Source: Saccharopolyspora aridisoli
GTDB lineage: Bacteria; Actinomycetota; Actinomycetes; Mycobacteriales; Pseudonocardiaceae
NCBI RefSeq assembly: GCF_004348445.1
Contig: NZ_SMKV01000050.1
Location: 1-32,500 of the forward strand
Reading direction: 5' to 3'
DNA length: 32,500 nt
Shown here: piece by piece, positions 25,735 through 32,500 of the stretch
Layout of the letters: every line of letters begins with the position of its first letter
Numbering within the stretch: the first letter of the stretch is position 1
Made by a program: the position numbers and the translations under genes
Notes under the pieces: model-generated
Told to the model about the DNA's origin: nothing
The model's input: the letters and a program-made list of their open reading frames with translations, nothing else
The model's database searches: none

Positions 25735-26673
25735 ATGCCCCTGCGTGTGGTTGTCGCCGGTGCGACAGGTGTGGTCGGGAGGACGCTGCTGCCGCTGCTG
25801 CGGGAGCGCGGTCACCACGTGACGGCGCTGGCGCGCAAAGCCGACCGGTTGGAAGAGCTGTCCGTCGACGAGATCACGGCCGTCGATCTCCTGGATCTCG
25901 ATGCGCTGCGCATACAGCTGCGCCGCACTGCCCCCGACGTCGTGGTCGACCAGAGCTCCGCCTTCGGTGCCGCCGACCCGCAGGAAGCCCTGCAGCGCAT
26001 GGCGAAACTCCGCGAGCGAGGCACCAAGAACCTGATGGACGCCGCCGTGGCGGCGGGTGCGCGCCGGTTCATAGCCCAGGGCATGACGGCCGCATACCGC
26101 CCGCACGGCCACGACGTCCTCGAGGAGGACTCACCGCTGTGGGTGGATGCACCGGGCCGCTGGGGCGACTTGGTGCGTGCACTGGCCTCCGTGGAGGAGG
26201 ACCTGCTCAGCCGCTCCGGTATCGAGGGCGTGTCGCTGCGCTACGGCTCGTTGTACGGGCCGGACACCCACTACGCGCCCGGTGGTGACGTGCACGCCCG
26301 CGTGGTCGGCAGCGAGCTGCCGTTGGTCGGCGACGGGGTCGGGCTCACCTCCTTCACCCACGTGGACGACGCCGCGGGAGTGCTCCTGGAGCTGCTCGAA
26401 GGTGGCGATCCGGGTGCCTACAACGTGGTCGACAACGAGCCGGCGGAGTCCAGCGAGTGGCTGCCCGCCTACGCCAGGATGGCCGGTGCGCCCGCCCCGG
26501 TCGCGCTGACCATGGAGCAGGCGAAGTCCCAGCTGGACTGGCTGACCGTGCACCAGCTCACCGAGCAGCGCGGGGCGAGCAACTTCCGGCTCCGCGAGAC
26601 CCTGGGCTGGAAGCCCACCTGGCCGAGCTGGCGGGAGGGCTTCGCGTCCCTCTTCGGCCTCTGGCCCGGCTGA
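25735..26673 (+). CDS. NAD(P)-binding extended SDR-like protein lacking YxxxK
   Basis: A 312-residue protein with an N-terminal Rossmann motif VVVAGATGVVGRTLLPLL, as in NAD-dependent epimerase/dehydratases. At the position of the catalytic Tyr-x-x-x-Lys (about 140-150) it reads GRWGDLVRALASVEE: Trp143 in place of tyrosine and no lysine. The following part (GVSLRYGSLYGPDTHYAPGGDV, then SFTHVDDAA) keeps the substrate-domain pattern of the family (RYGNVYGP, HVDD). It is probably an atypical SDR that acts by another mechanism or only binds nucleotide. ATG 25735 has GCGAGG at 25720-25725 and GGGGA next to the ATG. It stands alone between the cold-shock gene and a convergent oxidoreductase, so context does not help. 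Confidence 0.8.
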   Translation: MPLRVVVAGATGVVGRTLLPLLRERGHHVTALARKADRLEELSVDEITAVDLLDLDALRIQLRRTAPDVVVDQSSAFGAADPQEALQRMAKLRERGTKNLMDAAVAAGARRFIAQGMTAAYRPHGHDVLEEDSPLWVDAPGRWGDLVRALASVEEDLLSRSGIEGVSLRYGSLYGPDTHYAPGGDVHARVVGSELPLVGDGVGLTSFTHVDDAAGVLLELLEGGDPGAYNVVDNEPAESSEWLPAYARMAGAPAPVALTMEQAKSQLDWLTVHQLTEQRGASNFRLRETLGWKPTWPSWREGFASLFGLWPG

Positions 26674-26681
26674 TCGGTTGA

Positions 26682-26707
26682 CGGGCAGTGCTGATCAGAA
26701 CTGCCCG
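26682..26707. terminator. Bidirectional terminator between convergent genes
   Basis: CGGGCAGT (26682-26689) pairs perfectly with ACTGCCCG (26700-26707) around a 10-base loop containing TGATCA. It sits in the 65-base gap between the convergent SDR-like and FAD/Fe-S oxidoreductase genes and can serve both strands. Confidence 0.7.
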
Positions 26708-26738
26708 GGACGAAGGACACCGACCGGCCTCGGTGGTG

Positions 26739-29621
26739 TCACCCGAAGACGGCGTCGTGGAGGAGTTCGACCGGGTGCTTGGCCTGACGGCCTGTTCCGT
26801 GGGCGACCTGCTGGCGGCAGGAGACCCCGGTGGCGGCCACCGCCGCATCGGCTGATCCCTCGATGGCGGGGAAGAGCCGCTGCCCGCCGATGCGCATCGA
26901 CAACTCGTAGTGCTCGGTCTCGAAACCGAACGAACCGGCCATGCCGCAGCAGCCCGCGTCGAGCACCTCGACTTCGGAGAGATGCCCCAGCAGGCGGGCC
27001 GACGAGGTCGTGCCCAGCACCGCCTTCTGGTGGCAGTGGCCGTGGAACAGGACCTTCTCGGGGCCTGGCGACGGTGTGAGGGTGCCGTCGTCCAAGGCCT
27101 CCAGGAGCAGGTCCTCGACCAGGCTCGCGCTGCCGGCAACCCGCGAATCACCCAGCAGCTTGGGGTGCTCGTCGCACAGCGTGGACACGCACGACGGCTC
27201 GCACCCCACGATCCGCACGCCCCTCCCTGCCTCCGGTGCGAGCTTGGCGACCAGCTTCCCGGCCACCTTCTCCGCTTGGGGGAGAAGGCCTTTGGAGATC
27301 TGCGGGCGCGCGCAGCACACCTCCGATTCGACTCGCACCCGCCACCCCGCGTGTTCGAGCAGGCGGATCGCCGCCCGGCCGATGGCCGGTTCGGTGTGGC
27401 TGGTGAACGAGTCGGCCAGGAACACCACGTCCCCGCGCTCGCCCGGCTCGACTCCCGGCGCGGTCGGCGTTGCGGGGCGGGTCCGGTTCCAGCGCAGCAG
27501 GTCGTCCCGGCGGAAACCGGGCAGCGGGCGCCTGCTGTCGATCCCGGCGATCTTCTGCAGCAGGGCCCGCACCGGCTTCGGGCGGGCGAGCGCGTTGGTC
27601 AGCGGCGCGGCCATCGCGCCGAGCCGGTAGAGCCGCCGGGTGGCGCCGAAGATCCGGGTCCGCAGGTCGGTCCCGTGCTGCGCGTGGTGCTGGGCCAGGG
27701 CTTCGCTCTTGAGCGTGGCCATGTCCACCGACATCGGGCATTCGTGCTGGCAGGCCTTGCACTCCAGGCACAGGTCGAGCACCTCGTTGAGGCGGTCCCC
27801 GCCCAGCGCCGCCTTCGGGTCGGGCTCGGAGAGCGCGAGCACGAGGGCGTTCGCCCGGCCCCGCGTGGAGTGCTCCTCATCGCGGGTGGCCATGAACGAC
27901 GGGCACATCACCCCGCCCGAGGTGCTGGGCTTGCGGCAGGCGCCGATGCGCTGGCAGCGCTCGGCCTCCCCGCGCATCCCGCCGTAGCGGGTGAAGTCGA
28001 AGTGCGTGTCCAGCGGAGCTGCCACCGGGATCGTCGGCTCGCGCAGGTTGTCGGTCATCGGCGGAGCGTCGACGATCTTGCCGGGGTTCATGATCCCGTC
28101 CGGGTCGAACAGCGCCTTGACCTCGCGCATCGCCTCGTAGGTGGTGTCGCCGAAGATCTTCCGGTTGAACTCGCTGCGCGCGTACCCGTCGCCGTGCTCG
28201 CTGGAGTTCACCCCGCCGTAGGACAGCGCGAGATCGCAGACCTCCTCGGCGACCTTGCGCATGGTGGCGACCTGGTCGGGGCGGGTGAGGTCCATGAACG
28301 GCCGCACGTGCAGGCAACCGGCGGAGGCGTGCCCGTAGAACCCTGCCCGCAGCCCGTGGTCGTCGAGGATCTCGGCGAACCGGGTCGTGTACTCCGCCAG
28401 GTGTTCCGGTGGCACGGCGGTGTCCTCGACGAAGGCCACCGACCGCTCGGTGGAGTCGCCCGCGGCCATCAGCAGCCCGAGCCCGGACTTGCGCAGGGCG
28501 CGCAGCGGCGCGAGCTCGGCACCGGTGGCGGCCAGTCGGGTCGCGTAGCCGTGCCCTTCGGTTCGCCACGCGGCCACGAGTCCTTCGGCTCCGGCGCGGG
28601 CCTCCTCGACGGTGTCGCCGTAGTACTCGGCGAACATCAGCGCGCGCGGATCTCCTTCCAGCGCGCAGAAGAGGTGCTCGTGCTCCGGCGACCGGCGGGC
28701 GAGGTCGAGGATGAAGTCGTCCACCATCTCGATACCGGCGGCACCGGTGCGCATCGCCGCGTCGGTGCCCGCGATGCACGCGGCGGTGGAGTCGAAGTGC
28801 CCGACGACCATCACGGTCGCCTTCGGCTTCGGGGTGAGCCGCACCAGTGCTTCGGTGACGGTGACCAGCGTTCCCTCGGCACCGACGACGAACTTCGCCA
28901 GGTCGAACGGTCCCTCGGCCAGCCGGTCCAGCCGGTAGCCGCCCGCCCGCCGCCAGAACTGCTGGGTCTGCTCGGCCAGCCCCGGCCGCGCGGAATCGAT
29001 GATCTCCGGCAGTCGCCGGTGGATCCGGCCCTCCAGTGTGTCCGAAGTGGACTTCGCTGCGAGCTCGGCGGCCGACACCTCGCCGAGCGACACCGGGGTG
29101 CCGTCGGAGAGCACGACTTCCAGGCCTTCGACGTGGTCGATGGTCATGCCGTAGCGGGCCGAGCGGGAACCGCAGGAGTTGTTGCCGATCATGCCGCCGA
29201 GCGTGGCGCGGTTGCTGGTGGAGGTGTCCGGGGCGAAGAACAGCCCGTGCGCTCCCGCGGCGAGGTTGAGCTCGTCCTGCACCACTCCGGGCTGCACCCG
29301 CGCGAGCCCGCGTTCCGGGTCGAGCTCCAGTATCCGGTTCATGTGCTTGGAGAAGTCCAGCACCACCGCGTCCCCGACGGTCTGCCCGCAGTGGCTGGTC
29401 CCCGCACCGCGCGGCAGCACGGCAACACCGGCCTCCCGGCACAACCGGACGGTGGTGGCGACGTCTTCGGCATGACGAGGGAAGACCACGCCGACGGGCC
29501 GCACCCGGTACATGCTGGCGTCGGTGGAGTAGAGGTGGCGGGTGTAGTCGTCGAAGCGGACGTTGCCGTCGAGGTTCTGGGCGAGTTCGGTGGCGATCCC
29601 TGCGGTGGCGACGTTGCGCAC
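26739..29621 (-). CDS. FAD- and Fe-S-binding 2-hydroxyacid dehydrogenase (YdiJ-like)
   Basis: A 960-residue flavo-iron-sulfur oxidoreductase. Residues 30-250 form the FAD-binding domain (PRGAGTSHCGQTVG, IGNNSCGSRSARYG, FVVGAEGTLVTVTEALV). Next comes the FAD-oxidase C-terminal domain (FYGHASAGCLHVRP, NSSEHGDG). An Fe-S part follows, with CQRIGACRK, MCPSFMATRDEEHSTRGRA and CLECKACQHECP, and then CCG-type domains (GCEPSCVSTL, CCGMAGSFG). This is the layout of YdiJ/D-2-hydroxyglutarate dehydrogenase and large D-lactate dehydrogenases, which oxidise a D-2-hydroxy acid and pass electrons towards the quinone pool. The start is GTG 29621 with GGAAGGA upstream; the 52-residue extension is unlikely. 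It diverges from a serine-glyoxylate-type aminotransferase, which suggests a glycolate, tartronate or related hydroxy acid substrate (inference). Confidence 0.9.
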   Translation of the reverse strand: MRNVATAGIATELAQNLDGNVRFDDYTRHLYSTDASMYRVRPVGVVFPRHAEDVATTVRLCREAGVAVLPRGAGTSHCGQTVGDAVVLDFSKHMNRILELDPERGLARVQPGVVQDELNLAAGAHGLFFAPDTSTSNRATLGGMIGNNSCGSRSARYGMTIDHVEGLEVVLSDGTPVSLGEVSAAELAAKSTSDTLEGRIHRRLPEIIDSARPGLAEQTQQFWRRAGGYRLDRLAEGPFDLAKFVVGAEGTLVTVTEALVRLTPKPKATVMVVGHFDSTAACIAGTDAAMRTGAAGIEMVDDFILDLARRSPEHEHLFCALEGDPRALMFAEYYGDTVEEARAGAEGLVAAWRTEGHGYATRLAATGAELAPLRALRKSGLGLLMAAGDSTERSVAFVEDTAVPPEHLAEYTTRFAEILDDHGLRAGFYGHASAGCLHVRPFMDLTRPDQVATMRKVAEEVCDLALSYGGVNSSEHGDGYARSEFNRKIFGDTTYEAMREVKALFDPDGIMNPGKIVDAPPMTDNLREPTIPVAAPLDTHFDFTRYGGMRGEAERCQRIGACRKPSTSGGVMCPSFMATRDEEHSTRGRANALVLALSEPDPKAALGGDRLNEVLDLCLECKACQHECPMSVDMATLKSEALAQHHAQHGTDLRTRIFGATRRLYRLGAMAAPLTNALARPKPVRALLQKIAGIDSRRPLPGFRRDDLLRWNRTRPATPTAPGVEPGERGDVVFLADSFTSHTEPAIGRAAIRLLEHAGWRVRVESEVCCARPQISKGLLPQAEKVAGKLVAKLAPEAGRGVRIVGCEPSCVSTLCDEHPKLLGDSRVAGSASLVEDLLLEALDDGTLTPSPGPEKVLFHGHCHQKAVLGTTSSARLLGHLSEVEVLDAGCCGMAGSFGFETEHYELSMRIGGQRLFPAIEGSADAAVAATGVSCRQQVAHGTGRQAKHPVELLHDAVFG

Positions 29622-29678
29622 TGGGTTTCCTTCCAGCGATTTCCGGCCGATTTCGCGGCCGTGACCAGCTAGAACCGT

Positions 29679-29706
29679 TGTCAAGGGAGAAGTGAGCCAC
29701 TTGACA
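29679..29706. promoter_or_regulatory. Symmetric divergent -35 boxes
   Basis: TGTCAAG (29679-29685) and CTTGACA (29700-29706) form a 7-bp inverted repeat 14 bases apart, so both strands carry a perfect TTGACA facing outward. On the plus strand TACAGA (29723-29728) follows as a fair -10, with a start near 29735. On the minus strand no good -10 is seen at the right distance. The arrangement serves the aminotransferase and the FAD/Fe-S gene and could be one operator for both. Confidence 0.5.
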
Positions 29707-29790
29707 TGATCGGCTGGCTGTCTACAGAATTCAACCCACTGAGACTGAGATTTCACATGCCGGAAGAGCGTCCTCACCGTGGAGGAACGA

Positions 29791-30981
29791 ATGTCCGTTG
29801 CCAGCAGTCGTCACTTCTTGCAGATCCCCGGTCCGACCAACGTTCCCGACCGGGTGCTGCACGCGATCGCCAATCCCACCATCGACCACCGGGGCCCCGA
29901 CTTCGTCGACCTCGCCCTGGAGGTCTTCGACAAACTCCGCGCCGTGGCACGCACTTCCGCCGACGTGGTGATCTACCCGTCCTCGGGGACCGGGGCGTGG
30001 GAGGCCGCCCTGGTCAACACGCTCGCCCCCGGCGACGCGGTCCTGATGTGCGAGACGGGGCACTTCTCCGATCAGTGGTCCGAACTGGCCGCCACGCTCG
30101 GCCTGCGGCCCGAGACGATACCGGGGGACTGGCGCAGCGGCGCCGACCCGGGCGTCATCGAGCAGCGGCTGCGCGCCGACTCCAGGCACCGGATCAAGGC
30201 CGTGGCCGTGGTGCACAACGAGACCTCCACCGGCGTGGTCAGCGACATCGCGGCGGTGCGCGCGGCCATCGACGCGGCCGACCACCCCGCGCTGCTGCTG
30301 GTCGACACGATCTCCTCGCTGGGGTCGGTGGACTACCGGCACGACGAGTGGGGCGTGGACGTCACCATCAGCTGCTCGCAGAAGGGCCTGATGCTGCCGC
30401 CGGGCATCGGCCTCAACGTCATCAGCGCCAAGGCGCTGCTGGCCGCGCAGTCGGCGAAGCTCACCAAGTCCTACTGGGACTGGCAGCCGCTGCTCGACGC
30501 GGGCAAGCAGGGCCACTTCCGCTACACCCCGCCCACCAACCTGCTCTTCGGCCTGCGCGAAGCCCTGTCGATGCTGCTCGAAGAAGGGCTCGACGAGGTC
30601 TACGCGCGTCATGACCGGCACGCCGCGGCCACCCGCGCGGCCGTGCGCGCCTGGGGCCTGGAAGTCCTCTGCCGCGATCCCGCGACCACGCCCGGCACCG
30701 ACTACAGCAGCGCGCTGACCGCCGTGCTGACGCCGCCGGACCACGATGCCGACCACCTCCGCGAGGTCATCCTGGAGCACTTCGACACCTCGCTCGGCGC
30801 GGGACTGTCCAAAGTGGCCAAGAAGGTCTTCCGGATCGGGCACCTCGGCGCCTTCAACGACGCCACACTGCTCGGAACCCTCGGCGTCGTCGAAGCCGGG
30901 CTCAGACTGGCCGGTGTGCCGCACGAGCCGGGTGGGGTCACCGCCGCGATCGCCGAGCTGACCGGCAGATCGGGGGACTGA
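29791..30981 (+). CDS. Serine-glyoxylate / alanine-glyoxylate-type aminotransferase (class V)
   Basis: A 396-residue PLP enzyme of class V. The N-terminal IPGPTNVPDRVLHAI and DHRGPDF motifs, the YPSSGTGAWEAAL block and the PLP lysine in SCSQKGLMLPPGIGLNV are those of the serine-glyoxylate aminotransferase group, which turns glyoxylate plus serine into glycine plus hydroxypyruvate. Related members use alanine or aspartate. The C-terminus (FRIGHLGAFNDATLLGTLGVVE) matches as well. ATG 29791 follows GGAGG (29781-29785); a GTG at 29779 would overlap that site. The next gene, a MatC-like carrier, begins 2 bases after the stop, so both form an operon. The divergent FAD/Fe-S dehydrogenase could feed glyoxylate or a related oxo acid to it. 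Confidence 0.9.
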   Translation: MSVASSRHFLQIPGPTNVPDRVLHAIANPTIDHRGPDFVDLALEVFDKLRAVARTSADVVIYPSSGTGAWEAALVNTLAPGDAVLMCETGHFSDQWSELAATLGLRPETIPGDWRSGADPGVIEQRLRADSRHRIKAVAVVHNETSTGVVSDIAAVRAAIDAADHPALLLVDTISSLGSVDYRHDEWGVDVTISCSQKGLMLPPGIGLNVISAKALLAAQSAKLTKSYWDWQPLLDAGKQGHFRYTPPTNLLFGLREALSMLLEEGLDEVYARHDRHAAATRAAVRAWGLEVLCRDPATTPGTDYSSALTAVLTPPDHDADHLREVILEHFDTSLGAGLSKVAKKVFRIGHLGAFNDATLLGTLGVVEAGLRLAGVPHEPGGVTAAIAELTGRSGD

Positions 30982-30983
30982 GG

Positions 30984-32249
30984 ATGTCGCCCGAACTGAT
31001 CTCGATCCCGGCGCTGGTGGCCATCTTCGTCATCACCGGCGTCTTCTCGGTCAACATGGGCGCGCTCGCCTTCGCCGCAGCGTTCCTGGTCGGCACCCTC
31101 GCCGGCGGGATGAGCTCCGACGACATCCTGGCCGGGTTCCCCGGCGAGATCTTCATGGTGCTCGTCGGCGTCACGTACCTCTTCGCCATCGCCCGCGCCA
31201 ACGGCACCATCGACTGGCTGGTCTACCGGTCGGTGCAGCTGGTGCGCGGGAGGCTGGCACTGGTGCCCTGGGTGATGCTCGCGGTCTCGGCGCTGCTGAC
31301 CGCCATCGGCGCGGTGCCGCCCGCGGCGGTCGCGATCATCGCCCCGGTCGCGATGGGACTGGCGGCGAAGCACGGCATCAGCCCTCTGCTGATGTCGGTG
31401 ATGGTCGTGCACGGCACGATGGTCGGCGGTTTCTCGCCGATCTCGGTGTTCGGTGTCATCGTCAACGGCGTCGTCGACGACAGCGGGCTGCGGGGAAGCC
31501 CACTGTTCCTCTTCTTCGCCAGCTCCGCGCTCAACCTCGTCTTCGCCGCGGTCGCCTCCGTGCTGCTCGGCGGCCGCAAGACCGCCGAAGTCCCGGTGCC
31601 GGCCGACGCGCCGGGCGCGGCGCATGACGGCACGTTGCTGGCGCGGGTCGAGATGAGCTGGGACAAGGCGTTGACCCTGCTGGGCATCGTGACCATGGTC
31701 GTGCTGACCCTGTTCCTGGAGCTGGACATCGGGCTGGTGGCGATCACCGTCGCGGTCGTGCTCGGGATAATCTCCCCGCAGGCGCACCGCGACGCGGTCA
31801 AGAACGTCACCTGGCCCACCGTGCTGCTGATCTGCGGTGTGCTCACCTACGTCAGCGTTCTGCAGGAACTGGGCACGGTCGACTACGTCAGCCAAGCGGT
31901 CAGCGGCATCGGTGTCCCGCTGCTGTCGGCGTTCCTGCTGTGCCTCATCGGCGCGGTCGTGTCGGCGTTCGCTTCGTCCACCGGCCTGCTCGGCGCGCTG
32001 ATCCCGCTGGCGGTGCCGCTCATGGCCGCAGGTGAGGTCGGGATCGCGGGGATGGTCGCCGGACTGGCGATCGCTTCCACGGTGGTCGACATCAGCCCGT
32101 TCTCCACCAGCGGCGCCATCATGCTCGCCAACTCCCGCGAGCCCGAGCGCGACTCGGTGTTCAAGGGCCTCGCCCTCTACGGCGGAGCCATGGTCGTCCT
32201 AGCCCCGATCGTCGTCTGGCTCACCATGATCGCCCCAGGCATCGACTGA
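30984..32249 (+). CDS. MatC/SLC13-like dicarboxylate carrier
   Basis: A 421-residue polytopic membrane protein with about 11-12 hydrophobic segments from residue 8 to the C-terminus, without a signal peptide. The first 150 residues (NMGALAFAAAFLVGTLAGGM, FPGEIFMVLVGVTYLFAIA) resemble the MatC N-terminal domain. HGTMVGGFSPISVFGVIVN is a substrate-loop motif of the family, repeated in inverted fashion near STVVDISPFSTSGAI. Known relatives carry malonate or other C3-C5 dicarboxylates. ATG 30984 sits 2 bases after the aminotransferase stop, so translation is coupled. In this context it most likely imports the hydroxy or dicarboxylic acid used by the neighbouring enzymes (inference). The 3' end lies in a 39-bp tandem repeat. 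Confidence 0.87.
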   Translation: MSPELISIPALVAIFVITGVFSVNMGALAFAAAFLVGTLAGGMSSDDILAGFPGEIFMVLVGVTYLFAIARANGTIDWLVYRSVQLVRGRLALVPWVMLAVSALLTAIGAVPPAAVAIIAPVAMGLAAKHGISPLLMSVMVVHGTMVGGFSPISVFGVIVNGVVDDSGLRGSPLFLFFASSALNLVFAAVASVLLGGRKTAEVPVPADAPGAAHDGTLLARVEMSWDKALTLLGIVTMVVLTLFLELDIGLVAITVAVVLGIISPQAHRDAVKNVTWPTVLLICGVLTYVSVLQELGTVDYVSQAVSGIGVPLLSAFLLCLIGAVVSAFASSTGLLGALIPLAVPLMAAGEVGIAGMVAGLAIASTVVDISPFSTSGAIMLANSREPERDSVFKGLALYGGAMVVLAPIVVWLTMIAPGID

Positions 32250-32308
32250 CCACCCCAGACACCAACAGGCGCCCCCGGCATCGACTGCCCACCCGGTCCG
32301 CCAACGGA
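32231..32308 (+). repeat. Degenerate 39-bp tandem duplication across the carrier stop codon
   Basis: The unit at 32231-32269 begins CGCCCCAGGCATCGACTG. The unit at 32270-32308 begins CGCCCCCGGCATCGACTG, and both end in a CCAAC-rich part. The first 25 bases differ at two positions and the rest is weaker. The first copy holds the last codons and the stop of the carrier gene; the second lies fully downstream. No third copy is seen. Confidence 0.6.
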
Positions 32309-32351
32309 CGACACACACCACCGGAAACCCCGTCCCGGCGGTGGGGCGCCA

Positions 32352-32395
32352 CGGATTGGTCCCGTGATCAGGTTCCCGATTGCGGGAGCAATCCG
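32352..32395 (+). terminator. Possible terminator downstream of the carrier gene
   Basis: CGGATTGGTCCC (32352-32363) pairs with GGGAGCAATCCG (32384-32395) with one mismatch around a 20-base loop. A shorter alternative GATTGC-GGGA-GCAATC (32378-32393) uses the same right arm. It lies about 100 bases after the stop codon. The rest of 32250-32500 shows no gene I can support. Confidence 0.45.
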
Positions 32396-32500
32396 CGTCC
32401 ACCACCCGGAACACGGCCGCGATCGAAAACGGCGGTGTTCCAAGGCATGGGAACGGCCGCACTCGGGGGTGTCGCGGGGTGGATCGGACGTGGGGGAGGA

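Noticed and set aside
26910..29672. A 920-residue open frame antisense to the FAD/Fe-S oxidoreductase
   Set aside because: It mirrors third-position GC of the real gene, has low-complexity Arg/Val/Gly composition and shows no domain.
32231..32308. CRISPR array or attachment site
   Set aside because: Only two adjacent degenerate copies, no spacers, no tRNA or integrase nearby.

Overview
The window is high-GC DNA with dense, tightly packed genes, short coupled operons, GTG starts and TAnnnT-type promoter boxes, which points to a filamentous actinomycete. A two-domain geosmin synthase, a wax ester synthase/DGAT and a MocR regulator fit this. I infer a Pseudonocardiales (Saccharopolyspora-like) chromosome, but nothing in the window proves the genus. 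I see no rRNA, tRNA, CRISPR array, transposase or phage gene.

Left part (1-8.6 kb). The 3' end of S-adenosylhomocysteinase is followed by a MetF-like reductase (one-carbon cycle) that ends at a perfect 16-bp terminator stem. After a gene-free leader with three chained inverted repeats come a WS/DGAT acyltransferase, a type-B carboxylesterase and a GlcD-type FAD oxidase, all rightward. An EamA exporter and a MocR (GntR plus aminotransferase) regulator then diverge from start codons that overlap inside one CATG.

Centre (8.6-16.7 kb). Five leftward genes are joined by 1-18 bp junctions: ALDH7-like aldehyde dehydrogenase, DAO/sarcosine-oxidase-like FAD enzyme, Glu/Leu-type amino acid dehydrogenase, a LysR regulator in mid-operon, and a fused E1 alpha-beta 2-oxo acid dehydrogenase. 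An ornithine cyclodeaminase/mu-crystallin family gene diverges from them. Together they can be read as a cyclic amino acid (pipecolate/lysine-type) breakdown route: ketimine/cyclodeaminase, FAD oxidase, semialdehyde dehydrogenase, deamination of the acidic amino acid, then oxidative decarboxylation. This is my main candidate for a little-described system. The pathway order is inference.

Right-centre (16.7-23.4 kb). A poorly coding stretch holds a frameshifted small gene and a few possible tiny ORFs. It is followed by a class A beta-lactamase-like serine hydrolase, convergent and overlapping with geosmin synthase, then an amidohydrolase and a small acidic protein of uncertain family.

Right part (23.4-32.5 kb). 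A second Leu/Glu-type dehydrogenase has an elaborate leader (operator-promoter, small uORF, rod-like hairpin, strong ribosome binding site). A cold-shock protein has an intrinsic terminator inside its 5' leader. Next come an SDR-like protein lacking the usual catalytic pair, and a glyoxylate/2-hydroxyacid module: a giant FAD/Fe-S oxidoreductase divergent from a serine-glyoxylate-type aminotransferase plus a MatC/SLC13-like carrier. The last 250 bases hold a degenerate 39-bp tandem repeat and a terminator-like stem but no gene.
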